This document shows, piece by piece, positions 12,661 through 22,876 of a DNA stretch of 24,797 nt. The notes beneath the pieces are model-generated. The model had not been told where the DNA came from and did not search any database. It saw only the letters and a program-made list of their open reading frames with translations. This stretch comes from Xylaria sp. FL1777 (Eukaryota > Ascomycota > Sordariomycetes > Xylariales > Xylariaceae), in the NCBI GenBank assembly GCA_022578965.1, contig MU400900.1:1-24797 (forward strand), given 5' to 3'. The position numbers were made by a program, and so were the translations under genes. The first letter of the stretch is position 1, and each line of letters begins with the position of its first letter.

Positions 12661-13553
12661 AAGATTTTAAAAACTTAACTTAAATATAATATTTTTAAAA
12701 AAGCTTATAGTTTATATTATAACGCTTAGTTTTTAGTACAAAAAAAAAGTAAAAAAGTTTAATTAATTAAATTAGCTACAAAAATAAACGCAGTTATTAT
12801 ATATAATGCTTATTTTTTTTAAAGCTATAATAAGTTCTTTAAAAAGTTTATAATATATAAAATAATTTTTATAGTTAATTTATTTTTAAAATATAATTAA
12901 ATATTACTTTTTATTTTTAGCTAAGCAATAACTGCTTTTTTTATACTAATAAGCTTTTTTTAAATAATTACTTTTTTGCAAACGCAACAAATTTAATAGC
13001 TTAATTTTTAAAAGTACTATTAAAGGTTTTATATAATATATTACTAATAAAATACAAACCTTTTTTTAATAACATAATAATTAAAAAATTTACTACTAAG
13101 TATAATAATTATAAAGTTACTTTAAGTATTAAACAATTTATATTAAAACATTTTAAAAACTTTAATGTTATATTACTTAATTTTAAGTTAGCTAAAATTA
13201 TAGCTAGCATACTTAAAAATAAATAAGCAAAACAAACAACAAAAATAGTTAGCTATATATATAGCATTAATAATAAAAGCTTAATAAAAGCAAAAATAAT
13301 AAAAATTCTTAAATAAAAAACTTGCAAAAATATTACAAAAATATAGTTTTTTTTAAAAATAACAGTATACTACTAGATATAAATCTAAAAATATGCTATA
13401 ATTGTAAAACTGTTAACGGTTTTATTATAAAAAAATAAGCTGTTTTGCTTTAAAAAACCGCAAAAAAAAGCTATAAAAAAGCTTTAAAAAGCTATTATAA
13501 TAGCTTTTATTTTTATTACTTTTAATTATACAAAAAGGCCTATTTAACTAAAG
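12661..13553 (+). pseudogene. pol: Ty3/Gypsy reverse transcriptase remnant, RIP-inactivated
   Basis: Read through stop codons, this segment matches the ascomycete Ty3/Gypsy reverse transcriptase in order and spacing. Frame 1 (codon starts as at 12661) gives SLYYNA*FLV at 12709-12738, INAVIIYNA at 12784-12810 and, for motif A, VNLFLKYN* at 12874-12900, where the catalytic Asp is now Asn (AAT). A one-base deletion in a Gly codon at about 12982 moves the frame to that of 12984, which reads ATN..IA*F for the motif B region. Motif C reads FFNN at 13062-13073, so both Asp of the F-x-D-D box became Asn. Further matches are QFILKHFKNFNVILLN at 13134-13181, KIVSY at 13242-13256 and, at the thumb/connection, FFLKITVYY at 13347-13373. 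Trp and Gln positions have become TAG or TAA. The enzyme copied element RNA to DNA; this copy is dead. Confidence 0.9.
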
Positions 13554-13913
13554 GTTAACGCTTTTAAAACTAGCTAAAGCGCTATTTTATATTAAAAAAT
13601 TAATAAATTTATTAAACTAGCTAAATATAAGTTTAAAACATAAAAAAGCTTTAAAAAAAAATATAATACTATAAAGCTAAAAAAGCTTGCTATTATTAAA
13701 ACCTTTTAAAAGTTATATAATTATTTTTATAAAATTACGTTTTATCTAAAAACTAATATAAAAGTTCTTATAGCTTAGCTAAACAATAAATTTTTAGCAT
13801 TACTAAATACTTAATTAATAAAATAAATAGCATATATAAAAACTTTTAATTTTATACTTTATTATATGCTAAAAAAAAAACATATAGCTATTAATAAGCT
13901 TTTTAAAAAACTT
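13554..13913 (+). pseudogene. pol: Ty3/Gypsy RNase H remnant, RIP-inactivated
   Basis: It continues from the reverse transcriptase in the frame of 12984. The first catalytic site reads VNAF at 13554-13565 for V-D-A-S, followed by S*SAIL at 13572-13589 for G-W-G-A-V-L. KKYNTIKLK at 13656-13682 contains the Glu position, now Lys (13680-13682). LKTN at 13746-13757 has the second Asp as Asn, and IAIN at 13884-13895 the last Asp as Asn. Between them, I*LNNK..LL, *IAYIKTFNF and KKKHIAINKLFKK keep the family's residue spacing without an indel. All four acidic residues are lost by G-to-A. RNase H would have removed the RNA strand during cDNA synthesis. The specific family is from memory of fungal Ty3/Gypsy polyproteins; the domain call itself is firm. 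Confidence 0.9.
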
Positions 13914-14080
13914 TTTAAGCTATTAAATAAATTAAATAATTATTAAAAAAAAATATAAAAAATTGTATTAATTTCTAACTATATATAATAATTATTATTA
14001 TTACGTATAAAAAATCAAGCAATTAACTAATTAAAAGCTTAATATACTAAAAAACAGAACTTTTATATTACTTAAAAAAA

Positions 14081-14800
14081 AATTAAAGGAAAAAAAGCAA
14101 GCAAATTACTAAATATTTTGTTTTTAAGTAAGTTTTAAAAAAACTTATAACAAAAAAAAAGCAAAAACACTTTAAAAAAAAAGCCTTTAAATTTTTTATT
14201 AATAAGTTTATCTTTTAAAAAAAAGCAAAATCCAAAAAAATGCCAAAAAGGGTTATTAATAACAAAAAAACCTAAAAAGCTCTTATTAAAAAAAACTATA
14301 AAAAATAACACATAAAAGCTAAATATTTATAACTTAATAAATAACTTAAAAATATTACTAAAAAAGCTTTTATTAAAACGTTTATATTGCAATTGTTAGT
14401 TGCTTTAATTGCTAAAAATCTGCTAATAACAAAAAAAACTAAAAAACATTGTTTTAATTATTTTTTAGATTTTTTAGTTTTTTAAGTTATAAATATACAA
14501 ACTATACTATTAAGCAATAAATTTAAAGCTATTATAAAAGCAAAATATAAAATAATAACTTATTTAAAAGCTAAACTTTTAAAATACATAAATTTTCTAA
14601 AAATACTTAAATTTATTAAAAAAAAAATCGTATTTTAGTATAAAGTTCTTATTAAAATTAAGTATAATAATAGGTCTAAATTTAAAAAAAAAAATAAAAA
14701 ACGCAGTAAATATTTTAAGCTATAAAATAAACTATAATTTAGCTTACTATTTTTAAGCTTAAAGCTTTATTAAAAAAAGCTATAAGCTAATAAAAAAAAG
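14081..14800 (+). pseudogene. pol: Ty3/Gypsy integrase remnant (DD35E), RIP-inactivated
   Basis: A frame change lies between 13914 and 14081. In the frame of 14081, KKSKQITKYF (14090-14119) and MPKRVINN fit the region before the zinc domain. The HH pair is Tyr at 14297 (an old His) and His at 14309; I could not place the two Cys. The first catalytic Asp is probably the Asn at 14492. The second is the Asn at 14666 in KYNNRSKF, preceded by KFIKKKIVF*YK. The Glu is the Lys at 14772 in LAYYF*A*SFIKKSYK (14739-14786). From the second Asp codon to the Glu codon is 106 bases, that is 35 codons plus one inserted base, so the family's D-35-E spacing is preserved. Integrase would have inserted the cDNA; all three catalytic positions are mutated. 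Confidence 0.82.
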
Positions 14801-15644
14801 CCTTATATAAATAATAAATAAAACTAAAAAAAATTAGCTAAAATATTTAAACCTAGTAATATAAACAAATTATATTTTTATATGCTATTATAACTATAGT
14901 TTATATAAGCTAATATATATAAAAATGCTAATTTTACTAGTAAAAAATATAATACTAATATAAAAAATAATTAAATAACAAAATATTATTTTTTACGAAA
15001 ATTTTATTAAAGCTAAAGTTAAGCAGCTAAAATGCTACAACTAAAATATTATAAAAGTTAAAATAATTATAACTAAAAAAAAAAAATTAGCTATAAAAGC
15101 TAAATTTTAAAAAAACGTTTATAAAATTAAATAACTGCTTAAAAAAAGCTTGCTTGTTTTTTTTTATAATACTATGCTATTAATAAATAAATCTAATAAC
15201 AAAAAGCTATTATATAAATAAATTAGCTTTTATAAAGTTAAAAAAATGTTAATTATAAATAATATTAATTAGTAAAACTAACTAATAAAAAGTTAAAAAA
15301 GTTGTTTTTTGCTAAAAAATTAAAGTAATTTATATAAAATAACTAAAAATACTAAAAGCTAAAAAATCTTAACTTTAATATATAAACTACTAGTGCTATA
15401 GCTATTTATTAAAAACTAAATTAAAACAATAAAGCTTTTAATAATTAAAGCTATAGCAATTAAGCTACAAAAAATAAAAAAAATATAATAAATTATAAAA
15501 GCTTTTTAAATTTATAAAAGCTATAATATAACTTTTAGCGCTTTAAACATTTTAAGTGCTAAAAAATATAATAGTTTACTTTATTTTTTTAGTTATTATA
15601 TTATAAAGCGCTTTAAAAAGTAATAATTAATAAAAGCTAAAACA
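14801..15644 (+). other. Decayed DNA downstream of integrase, probably its C-terminal part
   Basis: This A-rich segment follows the integrase core on the same strand. A stop followed by Ala and Asn (near 14906) and a Thr-Ser-Lys-like triplet after it could be remains of the conserved post-core region, but I could not align it with confidence. No chromodomain was recognised. No open frame is present. Confidence 0.4.
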
Positions 15645-16130
15645 ATAGATTTTTTTTTTTTACTTTTTGTTTTTTTACTAATTGTTTTGTTTTTTATTTT
15701 TGCTAATTATATAAGTTTATATAACTAAGTTATAATATATAAAACTATTTTTTTTTGCTTAAAACTAAGCATATTTTTTATAGCTTTTTTTTTATTAGTT
15801 TTATATTTGTTAGTTTTATAGTAGTTAGTTTATTAGTACTTTTTTTATTATTATGCTAAAAACATAAATCTTTATTTTATTTTACCGTTTTTTAAGTAAT
15901 TTAGCAGCTTAGTTCTAATATAAATTATTATTGCTTTTTTTTAAAAATATATAAAAACAAAAAAAACAAAAGTAAAAACTGCTTATTAGTTTTAATTACT
16001 TAAGTTTATTTTATTGTACTAATGCTTACATATAAGTTTTCTTATTTTTAATTGTTTTGTTATTTTTATTTAAAACTAAACAGCTTTTTTTGCTTTTAGT
16101 TTAAATTATTTAATACTTAATAAAAACTTT
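15645..16130. other. Skew-reversed T/G-rich segment
   Basis: In 15661-15720 plus 15781-15840 I counted 77 T, 25 A, 13 G and 5 C, the mirror image of the A- and C-rich interior around it. The change begins at a T run (about 15649-15661). It may mark the end of the Ty3 element, a nested insertion in the opposite orientation, or an untranslated or LTR portion. No paired copy was found in the window. Confidence 0.45.
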
Positions 16131-19100
16131 AGAACTACTAAAAAGCAAAAAACACTATTATTACACCTTAAAAAATTACTAGTTTATATTTTATGCGCTT
16201 AAACTATTAGTAATAATTTTAAACTGCTATTAAGCAATAATAAGCATTTAATAAAACAACAAACGCTTAAATAAAATTTAAAGCAAGCTTAATAAAAATA
16301 AAATCCTGCTATAAAAAATTAAGCAGAATTATTTAATTATATAAAGCTAAAAAAATAAAAACTAAAAAAAAAACAAAAAAAAGTTTAACGATTTAGTATT
16401 AATAATTTTTAATTTGTATACTTTTAAATTTTTTATTGCAAAAGTTCTATATATTTGTTTTTATAAGTAGTATAACTTAACTTTTTATATAATAACTATT
16501 TTTTTTTTATTTATTATATCTAAAAAAAAGTTTGCAAGTTATATAATAAAAAAAAATAATTGCAAATTATATTAAAAAAAGCATTGCTATATAAATAAAT
16601 TGTTTAATTTTTTCTTTTTATTTTACTTTATATAACTTATTTAATTTATTTCTTTAGCTATTATTTTAAATATTTAAGCGTTATGCTAATTTTTTAAGTA
16701 ATACTAAATTATTACTTATTAATACTACATTTAATAAGCCAAGCAATAAAATCAGCTTAAAAAAAACGCTTTAATTTACGTTTTAACTTAATTTTTTTTT
16801 TAGTTAAGCAAATAAAAATATCTTTAGTTAAAACTATTTGTTCTTTAAAGTTCTTAAGCGTAAAATCTTTTTTAACTGCTATAATTATTATATTAGCTTT
16901 AAAATATTTAGTTATATTACTTTTAAACTTATAAAATAAATAGTTTTATAACTAAATAATAAACATATAGTTAGTATATATACTAAACTTTTATTTTAAA
17001 ATAATGCAGCAAAAAAAAAAAAATAAAGCTTTATATACTTTTTACTTTTAGCTATTATTAATAATTATTTATAATACTTATAAAGCATAACATTTTATAT
17101 TTTAAACAGCTATATAAATATAGCTATAAGTTAGCAAAAATTATAAAAAATCTAATATATATATTTGCTTTAAAAACTACCTTTAGTTACTTTTATATAT
17201 AATAAACAAAATTTTAAATGCTTTTGCTTTTTTATTTAGCTAAAGCTAGTTTAAATATATTAATTTGCATAATATATATAAAAAAAATTATAATTAACTT
17301 TTTATTAAACATATTTACTACTAGTATTACTATTAAGAATTTTAATTTTTAAATAGCTTAATACTTAATTATATAAAACAAAAAAAATTAACTAAATAAA
17401 AAAAATAAGATTTAAAAAAAAAAAAGCATATATATTTTGCTATTTATTAGTAAACTTAACTTTTTAAATATTATAAGTATAACTATTTATTAGCTAAGCA
17501 ATATTAATTTTTTAAATATTAGTTAATTATTATAATGCTTTTTAATTATTAAAAACTTTATTAATATTGCAAGAATTTTTCTTTAAATATTTAATTAAGC
17601 AAGCATTAATTATACTACTTAAAAACAAACTCTTTATAATAAAAACATAAACTAAATAGTTTAAAAACTTAAGCACTAAAATAAAAAACTATAAAAAAGG
17701 TTTAAGCTTTAAAACTACTTAAAAAAAAAACAAATAAAAAAAAAACAAGCTTTTTTTTTATATTTATTAAAGCTTAAATTATTTACTTTGCTATTAATTA
17801 TAATAAATGTTTAAAAAAAATAAGTTATAAATATATTAAAAAAACGTTAAAAAATAAGTACTTAATTAATTAAAACTACTTTATTTGCTTATTTTTTAAT
17901 TAATATTAGCATAAATATATAAAAAATAATTATTATAAAAGCATTAAACAATTAATAATTTATTTTAGCAATAAAATAATTAATTAATAAATTAAAAATA
18001 ATATAATAAGTTTATAAAAAAAATATACTAGTTTAAAGCTATATATTTTAGCTTTTTTTTTATTATATTTGCTTTATTAAACCTTTTATTTATACTTAAT
18101 TTTGCTATTTTATTTACTTAATAAATTTTAACTTTTTATATTTAATATAAATGCTTTTAATATTTATATTTAAAAAATTTTATAATTATTAAAAAATAAT
18201 AACTTAAATTAACAATTAAAAATATTAAACTATATATAGTAAGTAGTACTAACATTAATATTTACATTTTATACTTTTTATATTATTTGTTTTTATACTT
18301 TTAACTTATATTAGAATTTTTAACTTATTTGCATTTTTTACTTAATTATAAAACATAGCAAAAGTATATATATGCTTAAATATTATTAAAAACTGCTTTT
18401 ATTATATACATACGCTTTTAATTATTATATTTTTTATTTTTAAAAAAGTTATTAGTATTATAAACTAGTTAAAAATAAAAGCATTTTTTTTTAAAAGTTC
18501 TAAAAAGCTAGCACTTTATATTAAGCTATATAAATAATTAGTACAAAAAATAGCAAATTTTAAAATAAAAACAAAAAAAAAAAAAAATAAGCATATATAT
18601 ATAAACTTAACTACTAATTATAAAAAGCTTTTCTTTAAAAACTAAAAGCTTTTTAAAAACAGCTTTAAAAAAAAGCTAGTAATTATTAAAAGTTTAAAGT
18701 ACAAAAAATATTTAGCTTATTAAGTTTTTCTATAAATTAAAAAACCAAATATAAAAAATGTTTAGCTAAAAAATATATTGCTTTTTTTAATTAATGTTTT
18801 TTTAAAGTCCGTTTTAAAATCTTATTTTATGTAAAAAAAATAACCTTTATAAAAAGTTTATTTTTTAAAAACCTAAAAAAAAGCAAAAAAGTAGTACTAA
18901 AAAAGTACTTTAGCTATATATTCTTTAAAAATAGCAAAACTTACTAAAACTTATTTTTAAACTTAATTTAATAAATATAAAAAAAAGCAATATACTTAAT
19001 ATATAAAAAGTATTATAATAAAAAAGCATTAAAATATTAGTAGTTTATATTATATATAATCTTAATAAAAATTTTTTATACTTTTAATTTATTGCTTAAT

Positions 19101-21044
19101 AAAAAAGCGTTTAATTTTTAAAAAAAAGCTTTTATAATATACTTTAATATATAAAACCGCTTAATAAACATAAACAAAACGTTATTTTATATGCTTAAAC
19201 TAAAAAATAAATATTTAAAAGCATTTTTATAAGCTATAAACTAAATATTAAAATTTATAGCTATAAAAAGTTTTATAATATTAATATAGTATTTATTTAA
19301 AATTAAAAAACATTATAATAATAATAACTGTTGTTTTAATAAATTTAACATTAAGTTTATAAAATTTTTAATAGTTTTAGCAATAAAGCTAAAACTACAC
19401 AAAAAATAAAAACCTGCAATACAAAAACTAAATATTTAATAGTTATTATTTATAAAATCTTTAAAAAAACTATTATTATAAAAAGCTTTAAATAATTATT
19501 AAAAAAATAATAACTTAAAATATTTTAATAAGCTAAAGCTTTATAATAAACAAAAACTAACTTATTGTTTTTTGCTAAATAAAGTTTTAAAAATAATACA
19601 TAAAAATAATAAAAAGCAATAGCTAAAAACTGTTTTTTTTAAAATAACAAATAGCTATTAAAAAAACTTACTAATATAAACAAAAGTATTTAAATTATTA
19701 AAAAAGGCTTGCTATTTATAGCTACTATAAGAACTTTTACGAAGTAAATATAACAAAATAAAAAATTAAAGCTATTTATATTACAAATATTTTTATAAAG
19801 CTAAACATTAAAAAATAGCTAAATAAACGCAAAATAAAAGCTTTACTAAACGTATTGCTTTAGTTATATATAAATAAAAAAGCTAAAGCTTTAAAAATAA
19901 ATATTAAACTTAAATATAGCTAGTTTATAAAAAATCTTCTTATAAACTAACAAAACATAAAATAAGCTATAATAATTGCTAAAACTTCTTAAATAAAATA
20001 TTTTATAATAAAGTATTACTTAAATAATTATTAAATTATTATTTTTATTAATACTGTTTTAAAAGTAGCATATATTTTAAACTTTAAGTATATTATTAAT
20101 AAAAATAACAAACAAGTTTTTTAAAAATTATAAAAGTATTAAATAATAAAGCACTTTAATATAAAAGTTATATTAAGCTATTTTATACTTTTTTGTTTTT
20201 GCTAGCATAATAACTATATATATAAGTTTATTAAAGCTTTATATTTATATTACGTATTTTATAACTTAATAAGCTAATATTTAAAAAAAAAATTAATAAT
20301 TAAAAAAGTTATAAATAGCTTATTTACTTTTTAAAAAAAACCTTTAAAAAGTACTTTAGCTTTAAGTTATAAAAAAATTTACGTTTATTGCTTATAATAA
20401 GCACTAAACTTTATAAACTTTTGTAAGCACTAAAAGTAATACTTTTTAGATTTAATAAGCTAGCTTTTTTATTATTAAGCACTAAAAATACTTAAAGCAA
20501 AAAAAAAACACTAAAAAAAAAACTAAAAGTTAATTGTTTTGTTTTTTTAATGCTTTTTACTTTAAAGCGCAAAAAAAGTTCCTAGCAAAAAAAACTAACA
20601 ATTATACTAAAAAAGTTCTATTATAAGCAATATAAAAACGTTTTAATAGTACAAAGTTATTTTGCTATAAATACCTTTATAAATATTCTTTTTTTTAAGT
20701 ATAATAAGCTAAATATAAAACTTAGCTAAGCTTAATAGTTTAAAAAAAAAAATATAAACTTTTTATAAGCATTTATATAAAAAAAACACTAAGCACTTTT
20801 AAAAGCTTTTGCTTATATATTTAAATACGTAAAAAAGCTAAAATTAGTTTTAACGAAGCTATAATGCTTTTATAAGCGCTAAAGCTTAAGCTATTTCTAA
20901 ACATAGCAAACAAAATAAAAAAGAACTTATAAAACTAAATAAACAAAAAAAAATAATATTAACTTCGTTTAAAAAACGCTAATAAAAATAAAGAACTTTA
21001 TAATTATAAGTATTAAAATAAACTAAAAGCAGCTATATTTTAAT
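16131..21044. other. Decayed, mostly A-rich interval without recognisable genes
   Basis: No open frame or clear duplication is visible. T-rich patches at about 16400-16960 and 18050-18180 alternate with A-rich ones. Around 19690-19930 one + frame is comparatively protein-like (many Lys, Tyr, Ile and few stops), which may be an old coding stretch, but I recognise no motif in it. C again exceeds G on the + strand (for example 10 C and 2 G in 19381-19440). Confidence 0.45.
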
Positions 21045-21052
21045 AAAAAAAA
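21045..21052 (+). promoter_or_regulatory. Candidate polypurine tract before the right direct repeat
   Basis: A run of A (21045-21053) abuts the start of copy 2. In LTR elements the polypurine tract that primes plus-strand synthesis lies exactly here, and RIP would turn its G into A. A runs are common in this window, so this supports the LTR reading only weakly. Confidence 0.3.
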
Positions 21053-21358
21053 ATTAAAATAAAATAAAGTAATTAAATAAGCTAACTAGCTAGCTAATGT
21101 AAATTTAAGCTAAGTTATATAGTAAAAATAAAAATATAAGTATTACGCTAAACTTTAAAGTATAAATTTAACTAATACGCATAATATAATAAAAAATAGC
21201 TATAGTTGCTTTATTTGTATTATTAAATAGCCCTTTAATTAATTGTTTTATTCCTTAATTTATATATGGCCTAATTGCTTAAATACATAAATTATAACTT
21301 ATCTCCTTATAATTAAAGTAATATAGTAGATCTATTGCAATTGCACTGCTCTATTATA
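21053..21358 (+). repeat. 306-bp direct repeat, copy 2 (candidate 3' LTR)
   Basis: Gap-free partner of 6414-6719. It is the less mutated copy: at 18 of 23 transition differences it keeps G or C. Its last third (from about 21240) holds most of the retained sites, and it runs into the higher-GC island at 21359. The pattern fits weaker RIP next to single-copy DNA. Confidence 0.93.
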
Positions 21359-21412
21359 ATATAAAGAGCTATAGCACTATTAAAGCTATTTATTATGCTA
21401 TATAATTTAGGG

Positions 21413-21454
21413 AATTAATACAGACATATGAGAAATTAATACAGATATATAGCT
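21413..21454 (+). repeat. 21-bp tandem duplication
   Basis: Two adjacent copies starting aattaatacaga, at 21413-21433 and 21434-21454. They differ near their ends, including a C/T at the same position (gacatat versus gatatat). Confidence 0.85.
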
Positions 21455-21552
21455 TTACAAACACATAATGGGCTTATTTTTCAAATAACTTTGCAACTAC
21501 TTATTGCACCGCAATGCAACCGGAGTCATTAGAAAGCTAATTACGAAAGAAA

Positions 21553-21714
21553 TCCAAAAACGCAAACGGTTTGTTTGTACGACTTACAGTCGCAGAGATA
21601 TTTATGTTTTATGCTTATATAAAAGGTTACTTTTCGGTTTATTAGCATATTTTCTTTAACTGTAAATATTTCTGCAACTGTTGGTCGTATAAACAAACCG
21701 TTTATTTTAGGTGC
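21553..21714. repeat. Inverted repeat of about 160 bp, arms of about 41-52 bp
   Basis: The core left arm, 21564-21604 (starting aaacggtttgtttgtacgac), pairs with about 21663-21703 (ending aaacaaaccgttt). Five mismatches are visible in the core, four of them transitions; pairing extends less perfectly to 21553 and 21714. The loop is about 58 bases and AT-rich. No second copy is present in the window. It could be a short foldback or MITE-like insertion, or a structured element; there is no coding capacity. Confidence 0.85.
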
Positions 21715-21734
21715 CTTAGACTAGAAATATAAAA

Positions 21735-21753
21735 CAGCAAGCTGCGCTTGCTG
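21735..21753. other. Perfect hairpin, 8-bp stem and 3-base loop
   Basis: cagcaagc, tgc, gcttgctg: a GC-richer stem than anything else nearby. It has no following T run, so it is not a bacterial-type terminator. Function unknown. Confidence 0.7.
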
Positions 21754-21780
21754 CAAGTTACAACCTACTTTTTTTAAAGG

Positions 21781-22876
21781 CTTATATAAATGTATTTATA
21801 AGTTTAAAGCTTGCATTTTATATATTTTAGTTTAAAGAACTTTTGTTAATTTTTAAGCTAAGGTTTACTTTATATACGTATGTATACTATTTATACTTAT
21901 AGATTATTTATTAATAAAACCTAAAAAAAACAATTATAATATTACTTAAGGCTTTTTATAGTAATGCTTATATTTAGTGCTAACTTTATAATTAAGATAT
22001 TTTATTATATTATAATGTTTTAACCTTAAATAATTAAAAGGTAAGCTTTATTTGTTAATTTATTAATTAGTGTTATTTTTTTATTTTATTATAAAACTGC
22101 AAACTTTTAATAATTTTAGCTTTAGCTTAATTAATAATTGCTTTTTAAAAAAACTAATAGCTTTAAAACTTTTAAAATTTATTAGAAAATTTAGCAAACT
22201 AAATAAACTAGCTAATAATATAGTATTAAAGCATTTATTTAATAATTATATTTAGTATTTTATATAGCATATTTTGCTATAATTAAAATATAATTAATAG
22301 CATATATTAAAATATAACTTTATATAAGCTATTATTAATGCTATTTTAAATTGTTATTAATTTAATAAATTATATAAGCTTAAATTTAAAGCTAAATAAA
22401 TTAAGTTAATTTAGCATATAATATTTTTGTATAGTAATATTATATTAATAGCTTAAATTAGTTATAAAAAAAGCATTATATTATAAACTATTTTAATTAT
22501 TATACAAAATATAATAATTTTATAGTTATATTTATTAAAACAATTAAAATATAATAAATTTAACTTAATTGCTTAAATTTTTAACATTTATTTATTATTA
22601 ATAATAAATAATATAATAAAAGTTAATTAATATTATATAAATAGTTATAAAAGTATATTTTTATTGTTTAATAAAATAATATTATATAAGCTAAGTTAGC
22701 TTTAAAACGTTTTATATATATTATTTTTAAGTTTAAATAAACTACTTAAAAATATTTTATTAATTTATTTTATAACTTTTTGTTTAATTAAAAAATTATA
22801 TTTATAGCTATTAATAAGCTTTATATAGTTTATTAATAAAAAGATTTTTAAATTGTATACTTTAATATATATTATA
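21781..22876. other. Gene-free AT-rich DNA between the island and the right arm
   Basis: Composition falls back to the decayed level. An open frame of 61 codons at 22070-22255 starts with GTG and has no ATG, so it is not a credible gene in a eukaryotic nuclear genome. The near-palindrome tatacgtatgtata lies around 21877. I found no other repeat or RNA gene. Confidence 0.55.

Larger units (their letters stand above)
6414..21358 (+). mobile_element. Candidate composite LTR retroelement interval (Ty3/Gypsy pol inside)
   Basis: The interval is bounded by 306-bp direct repeats and contains a decayed Ty3/Gypsy pol in the same orientation. A run of nine A at 21045-21053 directly precedes the right copy, where a polypurine tract belongs. 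A TAG at 6721-6723, just after the left copy, could be a mutated TGG primer-binding start; this is weak. Against a single simple element: 14.9 kb is long, pol lies 6 kb from either end, canonical TG...CA ends are not visible, no target duplication is clear, and base skew reverses at about 15.65-16.1 kb. A nested insertion, or an outer element unrelated to the inner Ty3 copy, is equally possible. Confidence 0.45.
21359..21780. other. Higher-GC island that escaped RIP
   Basis: G+C is 23 of 60 in both 21481-21540 and 21541-21600, against under 10% in parts of the flanks. CpG survives at many sites (acgaaag, aaacggt, tacgac, tcgcag, ttcggt, gtcgta), as do CpA and TpG. No frame of useful length and no tRNA box A/B pair is seen. 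It contains a 21-bp tandem duplication, a long inverted repeat and a small hairpin, listed separately. It is best read as unique or recently inserted DNA between decayed repeats. Confidence 0.85.

Noticed and set aside
18900..20361. Shared 16-mer aaaaagtactttagct at 18900-18915 and 20346-20361
   Set aside because: The similarity does not extend on either side, so chance in low-complexity DNA is the simplest reading.
22070..22255. 61-codon open reading frame on the + strand
   Set aside because: It starts with GTG, contains no ATG, is made mostly of Lys, Leu, Asn, Phe and Ile as AT-rich noise would be, has no recognisable motif and lies in decayed DNA.
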